Notes: generated by a model not told the origin, from the letters alone. DNA of 62,000 nucleotides from Symbiodinium natans (GCA_905221605.1 CAJNDS010001702.1:60001-122000), one strand, 5' to 3'; shown: positions 1 through 10,708, numbered from the stretch's first letter. Numbers and translations are program-made.

Positions 1-1620
1 GGTTTGGGGCAGGGTGGGAAGGGCGAGGCGGGGGGAGGAATGAAGCTGTGGGGGCTCATTACACCTCCCGACCCCCGACCGATTGTTAATCCCTGTTGGG
101 ATACCTAAGTTTCTCATATTCTATGTTACGAGCAGCAACGTTAGGGACCCCAAAAAATGGAGCTGCAATTTGTGCCTATGGAACGGCCTTCAGAGCTTCA
201 GGATTCAGGGACATGCCGCGGATACTTGAGAATCTGAGGATCCAGCCCATACCCACAGCGCCACAGCCGCAACCACCGCATCCGCGGAAGCAGCTATTGC
301 CTTCGAGGGTATTTCCCCTGGTGGTTTTGGGCCGAGGCGTTGGGGTGTAGGGTTTGGGGGTTTAGGGGTTCAGGGGAGAAGGTCCCGAGTTACGAGGGGC
401 CGTAGTAGAGGAGGGATTTTGCAGGCATGGTAGTGCAGAGGACAGCCAGGACAAGGGTAAGGGTACAATGGATTTGGGGTAACAATGGATGGGCATCAGG
501 TTGGGCGCGTCGGTGGGAATCTTGGCAGGTAGCCTGGGTACATGGTGTCCTCCCCGTTGGAGTGTGTGTTGAAGTTTAGGAAGTTTAGGGTGCCTACTTG
601 CACAACCAGGCTTCCAGATACTGACCGCGCGCCTAGATGTTAGGGTGTAGCACGCATGTACTTGAGGGTTCTATACGCAGGGTAACTGTGGCAACTGTGG
701 GTATAACCTTAAAGGTCCTTCTAACCCTACTCGTAAGTACCCATGAACCTCCGAGCAAGCATGTCAGAGCATGTTATGATGTCAAGGTCAGGACCTCCGT
801 TTGGAAGTTGGCAAACTCTGTGAGCGGCCAAGAGAGCGGCCCATGACACCGAATGTCAAAGCAAAGCCAGGCACAGCCATGACGTCTGTGCCTTTCGGTC
901 ACTTGCCGGTCATAGTTTCCGAGTTTCCGAAATCAAAGCAAGCAAGCTTGCCTGCGTGCAGCATGCGCTTCAGCATCTGTCAGTTGTCATTGAAGTTTAG
1001 TCTTTGTAAGGTTCAAGGTTTTGGGCGTCTTCCCACGCAATGGCAGAAAAACTCGTGCGTATGTGGCACCACCACCACTCCGGGGTGTGGGGGCGGCACA
1101 TGGTGCGCCGCGCGCGCAGCGACAACAACAGAAACATGAACCCAGAGGCCACCACCCCAACCCGTCAACCGGCGGTTTTGAGGGGCCTCAATTTCTCCGG
1201 AACCTCAAAACAGGCCCAAGGCTTCTTCAGGGCTGGCCAGGCCCAAAAGCAATCGCAGCGGGGCGCAGGCAAAGCCCACCCAAAAGCCTAACCCTAAACC
1301 CCAAACGTAAAAAAACTCTCAACTCCGAAACGCTACCGCCCTTGAAGCCACACCAGGCCCGGGAAGCCAACCAACCCTATGATACGAATATCCTGGCAAC
1401 CCCAATTCCTAAAGCCCTATAATGCCCCTGTGAAGCCTATTCCACAAAAGCCCATCAACCCCCCCCCCCCTCCCCCGCCCAAGAAACACTACCAACCACA
1501 TCCCTACGTACAGGGTGCAAAACATACCACAAGAAATCCAGAATACCCACCAAAATGCCTGGACCCTCACTATCCAACGCCATGAGCCCTATCAAACCCT
1601 AAGCCGCCACCCAAAAACGC
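1..1620. other. no gene recognised
   Basis: GC-rich DNA with short open frames on both strands, none with a recognisable family motif. The 1,300-1,620 part is rich in CCCTAAA-like words and poly-C, as in the repeat DNA to the right. Confidence 0.4.
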
Positions 1621-1628
1621 TTTCAAAC

Positions 1629-2036
1629 AGCCAAACCCTAAACCCTAAACCCTAAACCCTAAACCCTAAACCCTTAACCCCCTCATGGCGGCGCCTTGCT
1701 CTACAAATGGGCTGCTGCACCCATGGGCTCCTCTGTCTTCGGGCGGGCTTTTGGGCTTTCGGGTTGAGGGTGATTCGTTTAGGGTTTAGGGTTTAGGGTT
1801 TAGGGTTTAGGGTCTAGGGTTTAGGGTTTAGGGTTTAGGGTTTAGGGGGATTCCTCTGGCCTGTTTTTCGGGTTTCTGAACTGGTTAAGGCTTGCAGGTG
1901 TCTGTTGAGAACTGTTAAACTTTGAAGCGAAGGGCGTGCAGAGGAGAGTTGTGAGCATCCAAGGTCTCAACCCCTTCACCCTTAACCCTTAACCCTAAAC
2001 CCTAAACCCTAAACCCTAAACCCTGAACCCTAAGCC
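1629..2036. repeat. telomere-type heptamer arrays in both orientations
   Basis: CCCTAAA copies at about 1,629-1,672, TTTAGGG copies at about 1,777-1,850 and CCCTAAA again at about 1,985-2,030. Short unique segments lie between them. This is the Arabidopsis-type telomere repeat, also used by dinoflagellates, here interstitial. Confidence 0.9.
1921..1973 (-). CDS. candidate exon of a PROPPIN (Atg18/WIPI-like) beta-propeller
   Basis: Read on the minus strand, the 53-bp segment between an AG and a GT encodes VETLDAHNSPLHALRFK. This resembles the start of the signature blade of Atg18/WIPI proteins (Ile/Leu-x-Ala-His-x-x-Pro-Leu-x-Ala-Leu-x-Phe), which bind phosphoinositides in autophagy. The downstream half of the signature (ATAS..GT..R) was not found at lower coordinates. 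The gene may therefore be partial, or the match may be accidental over 17 residues. Confidence 0.3.
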
Positions 2037-2313
2037 ATAACCAAACTCTGATCCCCTAGTACCCAGGCTGTCCGCTGAAGCATCCGGCGGCATCAAGGTC
2101 GCCGGGAGAGCCTCCGTTGGCTTCAGAGCATATACCATGACATGCCATGAACTACTGCAACCGGCAATTTCAAACCCAAACCATGGCTTCTGTGCTTTGG
2201 GTTTTGGGTTCAGGGTTTACGGTGCAGTGTTCAGGGTTTAGACTTCCCGGTCGAAGAAGGGGGATTCGTCTTGAGGGCCCTTGCTTCTGGGTGATCCTTC
2301 CAACTCCACCATG

Positions 2314-2413
2314 ACCTTGGGGACGAAATGAACCCTAAAAGGGTTACCTTAATAGGAATTATAGTAGTATAGGGTATAGGACCCCAATTTTAGGGTTCAT
2401 TTGGTCCCCAAGG
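2314..2413. mobile_element. fold-back MITE, family A, copy 1
   Basis: Terminal inverted repeat beginning ACCTTGGGGACGAAATGAAC and ending with its near-perfect complement. The ~50-bp middle reads TTAATAGGAATTATAGTAG and onward. The same element recurs at 46,131-46,233 (opposite orientation) and 51,774-51,885, so it is a dispersed family and not a chance palindrome. No coding capacity. Confidence 0.8.
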
Positions 2414-2759
2414 GAGATGAAGCTCTAAGGCAACAAGGGCGGAGAAGCCAAGAGCCGACGGGTTCTTGGGGAGTTGGGTTCAGGGCCCATTTTGAGAAGC
2501 CTTCAAACTCCAAGTTGTGTGTGAATTCTGCACCCCTATGCGGCCACAGGCGACGTCCGTTGTGGATGACTTTAAGACCCCTTGGCCGGCTCCGGTTTAG
2601 GGGGATACGGTTTCGGCTTTCGGGGCGGATGCTTTTGCGAGCTCCTAGACCAGATCAACGTGCAGGTGTATGTAATCTAGGGTTCCGGGCACCCACCGAA
2701 CCTCCTCAACCACCTCCTAATTCCTGAGTCGACGGGGAAGCCCAACCCTCAACCCAAAC

Positions 2760-2862
2760 ACTATTTGCTTAAAAGCCCCCCTGCAAAAAATACTCTTTCT
2801 TATTAAGGGTAATCAGGGATTATTATTTTGTGTTTTTTTGGGGTTCTTAAGCAAATAGTAGA
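2760..2862. mobile_element. fold-back MITE, family F, copy 1
   Basis: The ends read ACTATTTGCTTAA and TTAAGCAAATAGT around an A/T-rich centre. Related copies occur at 22,636-22,757 and 45,545-45,663. Confidence 0.7.
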
Positions 2863-3257
2863 TATGGGGGAGGGGGAGGAGGGGTTGTTCGAAAGGTCCT
2901 TCAAGGAAATGAGCCGTTGGGATGAGAGTCCCTCGCTAAAGAAGGAAGCATGCTAGGGACTGGAAACTGACCATACATCCTACACCCCTTCATAAACCCG
3001 TAAATACTGCGTCTAAACCCTGAACCCATAACCCCAAAGCCCGACACACGCGTTCAGCCATGCCTCGACAAGAACTCGCTGGCTCCTGGGCGCAGCAAAG
3101 GCTTCTGATTTAAGGCTACAAAAGACCCACAACGATCGACCTCAAACCACAAGACCCGAAGAAACGCCGTGTCTAATTAAGACCCTCGAGCCCTCCAGCC
3201 CAAAATTATGCAGAGTTTTCGCCTGGCATCGTACGAGCTTCAGACCTTGAGGGCGCT

Positions 3258-3367
3258 GCCCAGAGACTCCAAAACCCCTTAATGAAGGAATATACCTTAA
3301 ATCATAGTAGGGTTCCTAGTATGACACAAGGTATATTCCTTGTTTAAGGGGTTTTGGAGTCTCTGGG
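3258..3367. mobile_element. fold-back element with ~40-bp arms
   Basis: The left arm starts CCCAGAGACTCCAAAACCCC and runs to a GGAATATACCTT motif. The right arm from about 3,325 is its complement with a few mismatches. A ~27-bp spacer separates them. No second copy noticed in this window. Confidence 0.7.
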
Positions 3368-4128
3368 TGGTTGTGAAGTTGACTAGGGCTCGAGAGCTTT
3401 TTGACGTCTGCCACGCGCATGTCTGAGCTCTGGCGGTTCTGGCGCGTTTTTGAAACTCTCAATGCTGGACAGCACGTAGGCAAGTCGCAAGGTATTGACG
3501 TGGCCTGGATGCTTTGACGTGGTTGTAGCACCATCCATCAACTGTCGCTGGACGCCGAACTTCCAAGGTAAGCGGAGAAGCCTACGAAGAGGTGGCGGGA
3601 GGGCGGAGACCTAGGATGCGCAAGGTTTCTTCTTTGCACACTGCGATACAAGGAAATAATATACTAAAAGTGAAGTGAATTTATACGGAATGAAACGAAG
3701 TGTAAAGAGGCATCATGAGCGAAGTGAACATGTGTCCGCGCGACAAGATAATAATAATAGCGCAGGTTAATTGTATTTTACGGTTGCAAAAGGGCTTTGT
3801 TGCTGCAATTCTCATATTATTACAAGAAACGAGTGCGTGCGTCACGAACAAGCGAAACGAAGGAAAAGACGAATTATATTATAGCGCCAATACAATGATC
3901 ATATTCGGGCGCATTTATAAACTAAATAAAAATACTAAATTATGGAGTCCTGGCCCTTTTCGAGCTCTCGTCGTCTTCCACGCAGGCACCTTGATGCATT
4001 TGCAGCATCGCGGCAAAAGGCGTATGTGCTTGCGTGATGCGCGAAGGCACTTGGCGTCCTCATCCTGTCCTTTCCTACCCTGCAAGCGTTTTTTTCCCAT
4101 CCTGTAAGGCCAAACGTTACATTTCTGA
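3368..4128. other. no gene recognised
   Basis: Contains a less GC-rich stretch (3,650-3,950) with several short open frames. None has a family signature or convincing start context. Confidence 0.4.
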
Positions 4129-4129
4129 G

Positions 4130-4312
4130 GGTGTTTGGCTTAGAGGTGCGACTTGGAGGAAAGGGCGTTTCGCTTGGAGGAGGAGGGTGTTTGGCTTAGA
4201 GGCGCCTTGGAGGAGAGTGTTTGGCTTAGGAAAGGGCGTTTCGCTTGGAGGAGGAGGGTGTTTGGCTTAGAGGCGCCTTGGAGGAGAGTGTTTGGCTTAG
4301 AGGTGCGCCTTG
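4130..4312. repeat. 71-bp tandem repeat
   Basis: GTGTTTGGCTTAGAGGCGCC begins at about 4,187 and again at about 4,258. Partial related units with TTTCGCTTGGAGGAGGA lie on either side. The apparent open frames through it are a product of the repetition. Confidence 0.75.
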
Positions 4313-4394
4313 GAGAATTGAAATGTTTTTCCCTTTGTGGGGCTCGCGTTTTTGGACCAAATACCTCGCGCTAAATAAATTGAGATGTTTGGGC

Positions 4395-4684
4395 TGACTC
4401 CACGAGCTCGAAGGGCGCAGACGGGGTGCTTAGAACCACCTCTGCACCCTTTTCAAACCGGGCTAGGTTCGTTCCGCCTACGTTCCGCTATGTTCCGCCT
4501 TCTTTTGGCTTTTCCCCATGGTAGGGCTGGGTTACGTTCCGCTCTTCCGCTGGCTACGTTCCGCTACGTTCCGGGTTGTTTTCGCTTGCGCCCATGGGCT
4601 GCGGCGCGAGCTATTTGGTCATGGCTAGAAGGGCGCAGAGGGGGTTCTCAGCACCCCCTCTGCGCCCTTCGAGCTCGTGGAGTC
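4395..4684. repeat. 290-bp inverted repeat with a nested palindrome
   Basis: The arms at about 4,395-4,438 and 4,643-4,684 are near-perfect complements over 42 bp (GACTCCACGAGCTCGAAGGG at the outer end). The right arm overlaps an independent 41-bp hairpin at about 4,629-4,669, whose halves AAGGGCGCAGAGGGGG and CCCCCTCTGCGCCCTT pair perfectly. Confidence 0.8.
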
Positions 4685-4742
4685 CGGGGCATCCCGTTTC
4701 AGCTATATAACATTAGTTGAAACGGGATGCACCGGACTCCAC
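4677..4742. repeat. 66-bp hairpin
   Basis: GTGGAGTCCGGGGCATCCCG on the left pairs with the complementary strand on the right, with one small mismatch and a ~16-nt loop. It overlaps the outer end of the 290-bp inverted repeat, giving three interlocked palindromes in 350 bp. Confidence 0.8.
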
Positions 4743-5159
4743 TCTTTGCATCCCCTGGAACCCATGTTTCGCTCGGATAAGCTTTCAAGCGCACTATGGG
4801 CTGGTCCCAGGAAAAGTCCCAAGCACCCAAAAACCGGCGCTGGTAACGTATTCGGACGGCTCCGGCCCGGACCATCTTCGGTATGGCGCTCGTTTCCCAT
4901 AAAAAGGGTGGCTTGGGAGAAAAGGGTCTATAGCCCTCCCATAAAAAGGGCGGTTTAAGTAGATTGAGATGTTTATCTCTTTGTAGGAGAAAAGGGTCTA
5001 TTAACCCTACGGCCGCTTGCGGTCCCTACAAAGGCCTTGCAAGATTGCACCCATAGCTCTCGTCAGGAACCCAAACCCTGTGTTTTGCAGTAGGCTTTTC
5101 CATTCATTCAAAGCCCATGCAAAACGAAAACCTCCGCTGGTAACGTAATCGTGGCTCCA

Positions 5160-5326
5160 AAATCTCCCTATACACACCACAAAAAATGAAACGACAACTA
5201 CCCATATATACACCACAAAAAATTGAAACGGTTAGGGTTTCCTTTCAACTTTTTGTGGTGTCCGTTTCAATTTGTTGTGTTATGTATATGGGATAGCTTC
5301 GTTTCATTTTTTTGTGGCGTGTATTG
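5160..5326. mobile_element. fold-back MITE with two internal sub-repeats
   Basis: ACACCACAAAAAATGAAACG at the left end is answered by CGTTTCATTTTTTTGTGGCG at the right. Inside, CACCACAAAAAATTGAAACGG is answered by CCGTTTCAATTTGTTGTG, so each arm holds the motif twice. Confidence 0.75.
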
Positions 5327-5334
5327 GGAAATAA

Positions 5335-5600
5335 GCGTTTAAGGTCTTCCTAGGTCTGCCTGCTCTGCGAAAAAGTTCTATGGCCCGAATCTGGGTTTCA
5401 AGTTTAAGGTTTTCCCAGGTCTGCTTGCTCTGCGAGAAGGCTCAATGGCCCGAATCTGGGTTTCAAGCTTAAGGTTTTCCCAAGTCTGCTTGCTCTGCGA
5501 AAGGTTCTATGACCCTATAGCCCGAATCTGGGTTCCAAGCTTCAGGTTTTCCCAGGTCTGCTTACTCTGCGCAAATGTTCTATATGGCTGGGTTTCAAGG
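5335..5600. repeat. tandem repeat of ~65-80 bp, about four units
   Basis: The words GGTCTGC..GCTCTGCG, ATGGCCCGAATCTGGGTTTC and AAGGTTTTCCCA recur in order four times with small changes. A separate ~35-bp direct repeat (GAAGTCACGAAACTGACCGG) lies at about 5,653 and 5,741. Confidence 0.75.
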
Positions 5601-5790
5601 TTAAAGGTTCTACCAGAACCAAATCAAGTCCTCTTTTTGCGCGAAAAGGTTGCGAAGTCACGAAACTGACCGGTGAATGTTGTTCGAGCTAATTTCAACT
5701 CCTTCTGACCAAAAATCTTGCCAGGCTTTAAGACGATTGTGAAGTCACGAAACTGACCGGTCAATGTTGTTCAGACCCTCTTTTCAGCGG

Positions 5791-6384
5791 TCATTTTCTC
5801 GTCCGCACCGAGCCTTTTCCCACATCCCTACTTCGCCTTGCTCTCGACAGAGGGGGCCGTGGCATGGAGTGCAGGCGATGGCAGGTCGTCTCCACGGAAT
5901 GCCTCAAGCAAGCCGGCGCGCCAACGCGGACGTTCGCAGCAGGTCCGCACGAGGACGGAAACTCGTCGTCGCTCACCAAGGGGCAGATGTGCAGCGCTGT
6001 CACGCCAACAGCAGCGGCCAAGGTGCCGTAGTTGATGCCTCGCCGATTGGCGAACACGTGGTAGGTTTGCACAGCCTCGGAGAGAGAGGAAGTGGCAGGC
6101 AGACAAGCCGAGACTCCATGATGCAAGAGCATCTCCTCGAAGCTCGGGAAGGTTTGAACAGCTAGAACGCGCACCACCAACTGACCGCCGTGCGTGCCAC
6201 TGACCTTGAATGTCATCCAATCATCTGCGGCGACCCGAGAGTATGGTGGTTGCCCTAATGACCGGGTCCGCCAAACCCCATGAAATTTTGCATACATTTC
6301 CGTAATCGGTTTGGGGTCTGGACCCCACTTGCTCCAGAAAGCTGAAAAACTGGTTAACGGTTCGGGTTTGGCACCATGTTTCAA
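5791..6384 (-). CDS. ASCH-domain protein fragment
   Basis: Open for 197 codons, with no ATG at its 5' end, so probably an internal exon or a relic. Residues ~40-60 (WRTRSLGQPPYSRVAADDW) and ~70-140 (VVRVLAVQTFPSFEEML, EAVQTYHVF, GVTALHICPL) follow the order of the ASCH (activating signal cointegrator homology) fold: basic motif near the start, Gly/Asp-Trp turn, V-x-V strand, SFEEML helix, EAV..Y helix, closing strand. ASCH domains are small PUA-like folds expected to bind RNA; partners are unknown. The tail after residue 145 is low-complexity and may be non-coding. A short matching fragment lies in opposite orientation at 20,336-20,380. Confidence 0.5.
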   Translation of the reverse strand: MKHGAKPEPLTSFSAFWSKWGPDPKPITEMYAKFHGVWRTRSLGQPPYSRVAADDWMTFKVSGTHGGQLVVRVLAVQTFPSFEEMLLHHGVSACLPATSSLSEAVQTYHVFANRRGINYGTLAAAVGVTALHICPLVSDDEFPSSCGPAANVRVGAPACLRHSVETTCHRLHSMPRPPLSRARRSRDVGKGSVRTRK

Positions 6385-6599
6385 AGCAGAACACTTCGTT
6401 CTGGCATTGGGCAGGTCCCTGAAACAGGGAATTCATTGGTTTTGACACCAAGATTTCCAGAACATATACTATGCCAACTCAAAACCCTGCACCTGTTGGC
6501 ACTTATTGCGTTTGTTTTTTCCCACTTAAAATGGAACGCTTGCAGATGACGCATGTTTTTCTTGCTTGAACTTATGTTGAACATGTGCTCTCTGCCTGG

Positions 6600-7020
6600 C
6601 TATTGCTGTGTATTTGTCGCAATGTTGCGGGAGTCATTGTGTGGAAAGGCTAGTTGCCAATGACATGGTTTGCTTTTCCTGTCCCACCACTCCAACCATG
6701 CAACCAGGAAGTTGGACTGAACCCCAATGCTTTCAGCTGCAATCTTATGTCTTCGCCAACCGACTTCCCCGGGCATTGTTACAAAACTGCAGCTATTGAC
6801 ATTCTGTCACTGGGTTTAGTAAGATGTTTCACCATTTGAATCCACCCTTCAAGGATGGAATTGAGGGTTTAGGTGTTTGGAGCTGGTTCGTGTTTAGAGT
6901 CTTAAAAAACCCACCACCACCCTGGACCTCAGGACTTGAACTACCCGTGCTCTTTTCTTTTATCTTCTTGCTCGCCAAATCGCTCCTTTCAAGGACCGAA
7001 ACGAGAAACTTGAAACATGG
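6600..7020. other. no gene recognised
   Basis: Unique sequence downstream of the small coiled-coil frame. A minus-strand frame continuing from it (KKIKEKSTGSSSPEVQGG) could be its frameshifted tail, but nothing decides this. Confidence 0.3.
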
Positions 7021-7021
7021 G

Positions 7022-7486
7022 TCAAGGGTTCGGCTTTGCTTTGGTCGCAGTGTCTCCAAACAAAGATTGCATGCCCTGACTGGAGACCAACCTGAATTTG
7101 TCCAGGCCCTGCGAACGGGAAGCATCCTGTCGCAACAGCCTTTTCTCAGCTGCTTGAAGCTTCTGTCTTGTTTCAGCCAAGTTACTCTCCAACTCAGCTT
7201 TCTTTGTCGTTAAAGCTGAGATGGCCTTTTCCTGGCTATCTGCCAGAAGTCGAGTTCGCTTCAAAGTACACTTGAGCTCTTCCACCTCATTCTCCAAACA
7301 AGCGATTTCCAAATCTTTGCCATCTTTTTCGAAGGTTCTCCTGACCCCGCGTCTGATGGTTTGATTCGAGCAAGGCTCTGCAGTCGGCAGTATCGCAGGT
7401 CCAGGTCTCTCGCTTTTGGTGTCTCCCACAGATGGCTGAGCTTCCTGTGCTGCGATTGCAGTATCACCCCTTTGGGAGCTGGCCAT
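7022..7486 (-). CDS. small coiled-coil protein
   Basis: The ATG at 7,486 (MASSQRGDTAIAA) opens 154 codons. The first ~55 residues are disordered and polar. Residues ~60-130 are a heptad-rich, charged helix (LENEVEELKCTLKRTRLL, then ELESNLAETRQKLQAAEKRL), typical of a coiled coil. An upstream in-frame extension exists but is hydrophobic and lacks good context. Same strand as the large frames upstream at higher coordinates. Family not recognised. Confidence 0.45.
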   Translation of the reverse strand: MASSQRGDTAIAAQEAQPSVGDTKSERPGPAILPTAEPCSNQTIRRGVRRTFEKDGKDLEIACLENEVEELKCTLKRTRLLADSQEKAISALTTKKAELESNLAETRQKLQAAEKRLLRQDASRSQGLDKFRLVSSQGMQSLFGDTATKAKPNP

Positions 7487-7721
7487 TGACGATGATCTCA
7501 CACACAGTATCGACAATGATAATATATGAGAAATGTTGAGCACATTATTTTCTATCACACTGGTCTGTCAAACCCTTGCAATGCGACAACATGCATGCTG
7601 CACATCTGACAGGCAGTGCTGGGCAGCATAAGCCTTCACACAGTACAACACATTGCACATCCATTCGCAACGGGCACCATTCTAGCATATACGTTTTTCT
7701 TTTTTTTCATGGGCTTGGGAC

Positions 7722-8112
7722 CTGTTCCCATCCTGTGGCCTAGGCATCTGTGCTTGCAAAACAGTACCTCGCAGACTCGCAGACTCGCAGCATTGGATAT
7801 GGGGCCTTGCAGTCTCCGGCTGCTGACAGTTGAGAACAGTACTTAGCCCCACTGACTGCCTGGCACTTCGATCGTCAGCTGACTAGTTTTCACAGACCTT
7901 ACACAGCACATGATCTTTGTAGTGCTTTCCGGCACTTGTTCCTGGTCTTGGGACTTTTGCCCTCACTCGGCCTCGGTATCTGTGCTATGCCATCTAGCTG
8001 GCCCCTGCGCCACACAGCACCTCGCAGAATCACAGCATTGGGTATTGTCCTTGCAGTGTTATGCTGACAGTTGAGAAGAGTACTTAGCCCCACTCACTGC
8101 TGGCACTTTAGA
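7722..8112. repeat. diverged ~145-bp direct duplication
   Basis: The block at about 7,730-7,872 (GGCCTAGGCATCTGTGCT through GCAGCATTGGATAT to GACAGTTGAGAACAGTACTT) recurs at about 7,965-8,108 with scattered changes. Both copies end CTTAGCCCCACT.ACTGC. Confidence 0.7.
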
Positions 8113-8187
8113 TCTTATTAGCTGTGAGTCTTCGAGGATCTCGAACTCTGCTCACATCTGGCTATTCTGGCTATCGTATTTGGTGGC

Positions 8188-8567
8188 CTGTGAGTCTGGC
8201 AAAACCTCAGACAGTAGGACCCTTGGATCTTGCCCTCGAGCTGGATCGAAGGCTTCACTGGAAAAGCACCGTGAGTCGGTTACAAAATCTCACGGTTGTG
8301 ACCCTTGGATCTTGCCCTCGAGTTGGACCGAGGTTTCACCCTGTCTGAGCCTGCCTTGAAGGAGTTTGTTTTGATGGCCCGTGAGTCTGACAAAATCTCA
8401 AACACTATGACCCTTGGATCTTGCCCTCGAGCTGGATCGAAGGCTTCATTTCAAAAACACCATGAGTCTGGTGCAAAATCTCACGGTTGTGACCCTTGGA
8501 TCTTGCCCTCGAGTTGGATCGAAGGCTTCACGCTGCCTGAGCCTGTGACTGAAGGAAGGCACTGAGC
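8188..8567. repeat. 190-bp two-part tandem repeat overlapping a gene end
   Basis: Four copies of GACCCTTGGATCTTGCCCTC arranged as A-B-A-B (A ~80 bp, B ~110 bp). The second B unit contains the last 13 codons and stop (8,528) of the coiled-coil protein gene. The gene's 3' end is therefore made of repeat DNA, or the repeat arose by copying it. Confidence 0.8.
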
Positions 8568-10708
8568 TTCACCAAGGCCTCGTTCTGTGCCAGGCTACCC
8601 TCCTTGTCCATCTGCTGCAGCCACTGGAGCATTGCAGGTGTGAAGGCCTCTCGTCCAAGCACTTGGCGAATGCTGTGATTCTCGTCATCGTCCCCCGAAA
8701 GTTCAAACCACACGCAGTTGGACGGAATCACAATGCTTGCTCCAGGCTTCAGCCTGGAAATCCAGCCATGATTTTCCGCTTCCAGTCGGATCTGTGTAGC
8801 TGTCATGCTTTCCAACTTTTTCACTTCCTCGGCTAGGGTCTTGCCACCCAGCCTCTCAGGACGGAACCCTCCAACTGCCAACTCCCCCTCCAAGAGAATC
8901 AGCAACATTGGGCAATTCATCTCTGTTCGCGCATAGATACTTCCGGTGTTGCTGTGCCTCTGGGCGAACTGAATCACGAAATGGTCCTGTGCCTCGGCAG
9001 GAATTCCTCGCAGTGGGTCATCGCCCAGGATGTCGGGCCAAGACCTCTGCAAGAACTGGGCCAGCCTGCCGGCCACAGCTTTCTTGGACACGATGGCGGA
9101 GCAACTGCTGCCCTGCACGAACTTCATCTTCTCTGCCACCCATGTCTTCTGCAACTTGTAGTAGTCCAGCTTAAAAACCGCATCTCGCAGCTGCTGGCTG
9201 CGATTCGTGTCCAGGACACAGGGCGGGCCTCCCGCCAAGATCTGCTGGACATTGAGGCTGTAGGACATGTTGCCACATGACTCTGTCATGCCGCTGCAGT
9301 CCTTGGCCAAGGCCATGCCCAGCTGCTCCAGGGTGTTGCTGGCAGCAACTTTGGCTATCTTCTTCCCAGCAGCTGTTTTCTGGGCTGCTTTCTCTGCGTC
9401 GCGGATTGCCTTTTTTGTGCTGTTCAGCCAGCACCTCACATCCGTGACCGTGTCTCTCGCTGCCTTGCACTCCTCAGAGGTTGTGTGGAAGTTTTTGGTC
9501 GCCTCGGTGATTTGCTGCCTCAGGGCCGCCAGCTGGTCCGCAGTCTGGTGTGTGCTTGTCTCATGCTCCCAACTTTTGTCCTTCTCATTGATGGCGGTTT
9601 CCAGGGTCTGCATGGCAATGGCCACACACCGGAACTTGGCAGCCTGCTCCTTCTTGATGTCTTCGCTTTCGTTTTCTGTGATCTTGTTGGCCTCCTCTTC
9701 CAAGGTCTTGTAAACTGTTTGCAGCCTCAAGAGCACGTTTGTCATGGTCTGCACTGCCTTTCCCTTTGCAGACTGCAGTGCCAGCTTCTCCAGGGGCAGG
9801 GACTTCTCCTGGTTCTCTTCTTTGTCTTTCTTCTGCTTTGCTTCCCTGGCTTTTCTCTCTGCAATGGCAGCGGCCTGGGCATGCATCTCTGCATCCCTTG
9901 CTTCCTCAATCTCTTTCAGCTGCCCCAGGTCTTTGCGGACAGTAAGCAGAGGGATGATTTTCTCACCACCTTCTTCCTCGTTTGCCTTGGCCTCGACTGA
10001 AAGCCTGTTCTTTGCTCGCTTCAGCCGGCTCTCATTCTCTTCCAAATATTCATCCAGCTCCTTCTCATCGGAGATATCCATTCTCTGCCTCAGTCCTGAC
10101 TGGAACTCGTGGCCGTCGCGTTGTCGCACCTCCACCCCGTGGAACTGCTTCACACAGGTCTGGCCATTCTGCTGCACGGTCAAGGTGGCCGGGTTTGCTA
10201 GGAGTTTCTCCCAGCCTCCCTCAGCCTCCTTCAAAGTGTTGTACACCTTGAGCGACATTTCTTGAGCTGCCCAAGTTCTGAACGGTACGTAGACCTCCAC
10301 ATTGTCTTTGAAGGAGGAAGCAATCCTTCTTTCTTCCACATGGCCAACTGCAGAGCTGAAGGTTCGCTTTGTTCGGTGATCTTCTTGGGCTCGGGAAAGC
10401 TTTTGTTCTGCAAACCACTTCTTCCTGTCTTCGGGCGTCTTGGCTTTCAGCTCATCTTTGATCTTTTGTGCGTTCAATCGGCGTGCTTTTTCCTCTTCCG
10501 TTTCATCTCGGCCCTTGGGCTTGGCCAGGCTTCTATTCAGCCACTTCTCCGTTGCACAACAGCCGTTGCAGGCTCGCAACAGAGGGTTTCGGCCAGTAGC
10601 ACTGCTACTGGCCATGTTTGTGGCTTCACCACATTTCTGGCACAGTAGCGCAGGAACCAGGCCAGTTTGGCTGCCGGACGCCTCACTTGGTGTCGGCGTG
10701 CTGCTCAT
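8528..10708 (-). CDS. 726-residue coiled-coil protein with an N-terminal zinc-ribbon-like motif
   Basis: Start taken at the ATG at 10,708 (GCAAAGCCATGAGC; MSSTPTPSEASGSQ). An upstream non-ATG extension is open for only 9 codons. Residues ~23-52 hold CQKC..CNGC, a four-cysteine motif that could bind zinc. Residues ~60-110 are basic (KPKGRDETEEEKARRLNAQ). Residues ~210-320 and 330-460 are long charged helices (EEARDAEMHAQAAAIAERKA; LLRLQTVYKTLEEEANKI), predicted coiled coil. The last ~230 residues look globular. No catalytic motif seen and family not recognised. Intronless and co-directional with the methyltransferase gene, 323 bp downstream of it. Its last codons lie in tandem-repeat DNA. Confidence 0.65.
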   Translation of the reverse strand: MSSTPTPSEASGSQTGLVPALLCQKCGEATNMASSSATGRNPLLRACNGCCATEKWLNRSLAKPKGRDETEEEKARRLNAQKIKDELKAKTPEDRKKWFAEQKLSRAQEDHRTKRTFSSAVGHVEERRIASSFKDNVEVYVPFRTWAAQEMSLKVYNTLKEAEGGWEKLLANPATLTVQQNGQTCVKQFHGVEVRQRDGHEFQSGLRQRMDISDEKELDEYLEENESRLKRAKNRLSVEAKANEEEGGEKIIPLLTVRKDLGQLKEIEEARDAEMHAQAAAIAERKAREAKQKKDKEENQEKSLPLEKLALQSAKGKAVQTMTNVLLRLQTVYKTLEEEANKITENESEDIKKEQAAKFRCVAIAMQTLETAINEKDKSWEHETSTHQTADQLAALRQQITEATKNFHTTSEECKAARDTVTDVRCWLNSTKKAIRDAEKAAQKTAAGKKIAKVAASNTLEQLGMALAKDCSGMTESCGNMSYSLNVQQILAGGPPCVLDTNRSQQLRDAVFKLDYYKLQKTWVAEKMKFVQGSSCSAIVSKKAVAGRLAQFLQRSWPDILGDDPLRGIPAEAQDHFVIQFAQRHSNTGSIYARTEMNCPMLLILLEGELAVGGFRPERLGGKTLAEEVKKLESMTATQIRLEAENHGWISRLKPGASIVIPSNCVWFELSGDDDENHSIRQVLGREAFTPAMLQWLQQMDKEGSLAQNEALVKLSAFLQSQAQAA

